Shown: positions 63,804 through 64,000 of the stretch, one piece after another
How the letters are laid out: every line of letters begins with the position of its first letter
Numbering within the stretch: position 1 is the stretch's first letter
Source of the DNA: RH-AL1 sp965214415
GTDB taxonomy: Bacteria; Pseudomonadota; Alphaproteobacteria; Rhizobiales; Beijerinckiaceae
DNA: 64,000 nucleotides
Assembly (NCBI GenBank): GCA_965214415.1
Contig: CBDCBQ010000003.1
Location: forward strand, 930,001 to 994,000
Direction: 5' to 3'
Program-made: the position numbers and the translations under genes
Notes under the pieces: model-generated
What the model was told of the DNA's origin: nothing
The model's database searches: none
The model's input: the letters and a program-made list of their open reading frames with translations, nothing else

Positions 63804-64000
63804 ATGAACATCTTCACCACTTTTCACGCGCGCGTCGCGACGATCCTCGGCGACATCGTCGCGCAGGGGCGGCTGCCGGCCGATCTCGATCTCGGGCGCT
63901 TCGTGGTCGAGCCGCCGCGCGATCCGGCGCACGGTGATCTCGCGATCAACGCGGCGATGGTCTACGCCAAGGAGGCCAAGGCCGCCTTCGCCAACCCGCG
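63804..64000 (+). CDS. argS: Arginyl-tRNA synthetase, N-terminal part (runs off window)
   Basis: The first 65 codons are visible: MNIFTTFHARVATILGDIVA, then VEPPRDPAHGDLAINAAMVY and AKEAKAAFANP. HGDLAINAAMV-like residues are the conserved N-terminal domain of class I ArgRS that recognises the tRNA D-loop. The catalytic core is outside the window. The position after dgt supports the call. Confidence 0.9.
   Translation, partial: MNIFTTFHARVATILGDIVAQGRLPADLDLGRFVVEPPRDPAHGDLAINAAMVYAKEAKAAFANP

Overview
The window is 64 kb of a GC-rich alphaproteobacterial chromosome, most likely of the order Hyphomicrobiales (Rhizobiales). Signs are the pcm-like/tolC/popZ/valS block, purM-purN divergent from an AI-2E transporter plus hdaA, erpA-dgt-argS, an ExoR homologue, a MucR/Ros regulator, and BA14K, DUF2336 and DUF4337 proteins. 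Genus cannot be fixed from sequence alone.

Layout. 1-15.5 kb is chromosomal: the 3' end of gyrA, small exported proteins, a VOC enzyme, a membrane hybrid histidine kinase, an M48 protease, an exported GH3 glucosidase, a SWIB protein, a Wza-type polysaccharide export lipoprotein, gyrB, a less GC-rich orphan KpsM-type ABC permease, and metK. 15.75-30.0 kb is an integrated island in the 3' end of tRNA-Thr(UGU), bounded by 47-bp identical direct repeats and ending in a tyrosine integrase. 30.3-64 kb is chromosomal again: mucR, a zinc-type SmtB/metallothionein pair, ndk, an MFS transporter, purine genes, hdaA, EcsC, pcm-like/tolC/popZ/valS, ilvD/exoR, a YfhO-like membrane protein, a TonB receptor, nadK/Nudix, erpA, dgt and the start of argS.

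The island (about 14.2 kb) is the unusual part. It carries a secreted trypsin-like protease at its left end. Next is a stretch of decayed genes, including a LigD-like tail and a twice-frameshifted gene starting MADPHV. Then comes a gene of unknown function with a Cys-His-Gln motif. A translationally coupled five-gene minus-strand operon follows (ribbon-helix-helix protein, DUF2213-like, an unknown, DUF5681, a small protein). Facing it on the plus strand is a degraded second cluster with the same two protein modules in the same order. After that come a truncated HigB-type toxin, a replication module (HTH protein plus a PrimPol/RepA-type ATPase), a PEP-CTERM gene between 30-bp inverted repeats, a cluster of CGAAAA motifs, an AlpA-like excisionase and the integrase. 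This looks like a phage-satellite-like or integrative replicon assembled from more than one related element; that reading is inference.

Themes across the chromosome are cell-envelope and exopolysaccharide functions (Wza-like, KpsM-like, ExoR, MucR, TolC, YfhO-like, GH3), DNA replication and topology (gyrA, gyrB, hdaA, dgt) and metal handling (SmtB/SmtA, erpA). A ten-A run at the 3' end of hdaA, inside the terminator of the convergent gene, removes the expected stop codon and deserves checking. Starts were moved from the longest open frame to internal codons where a ribosome binding site, signal peptide or overlap argued for it.
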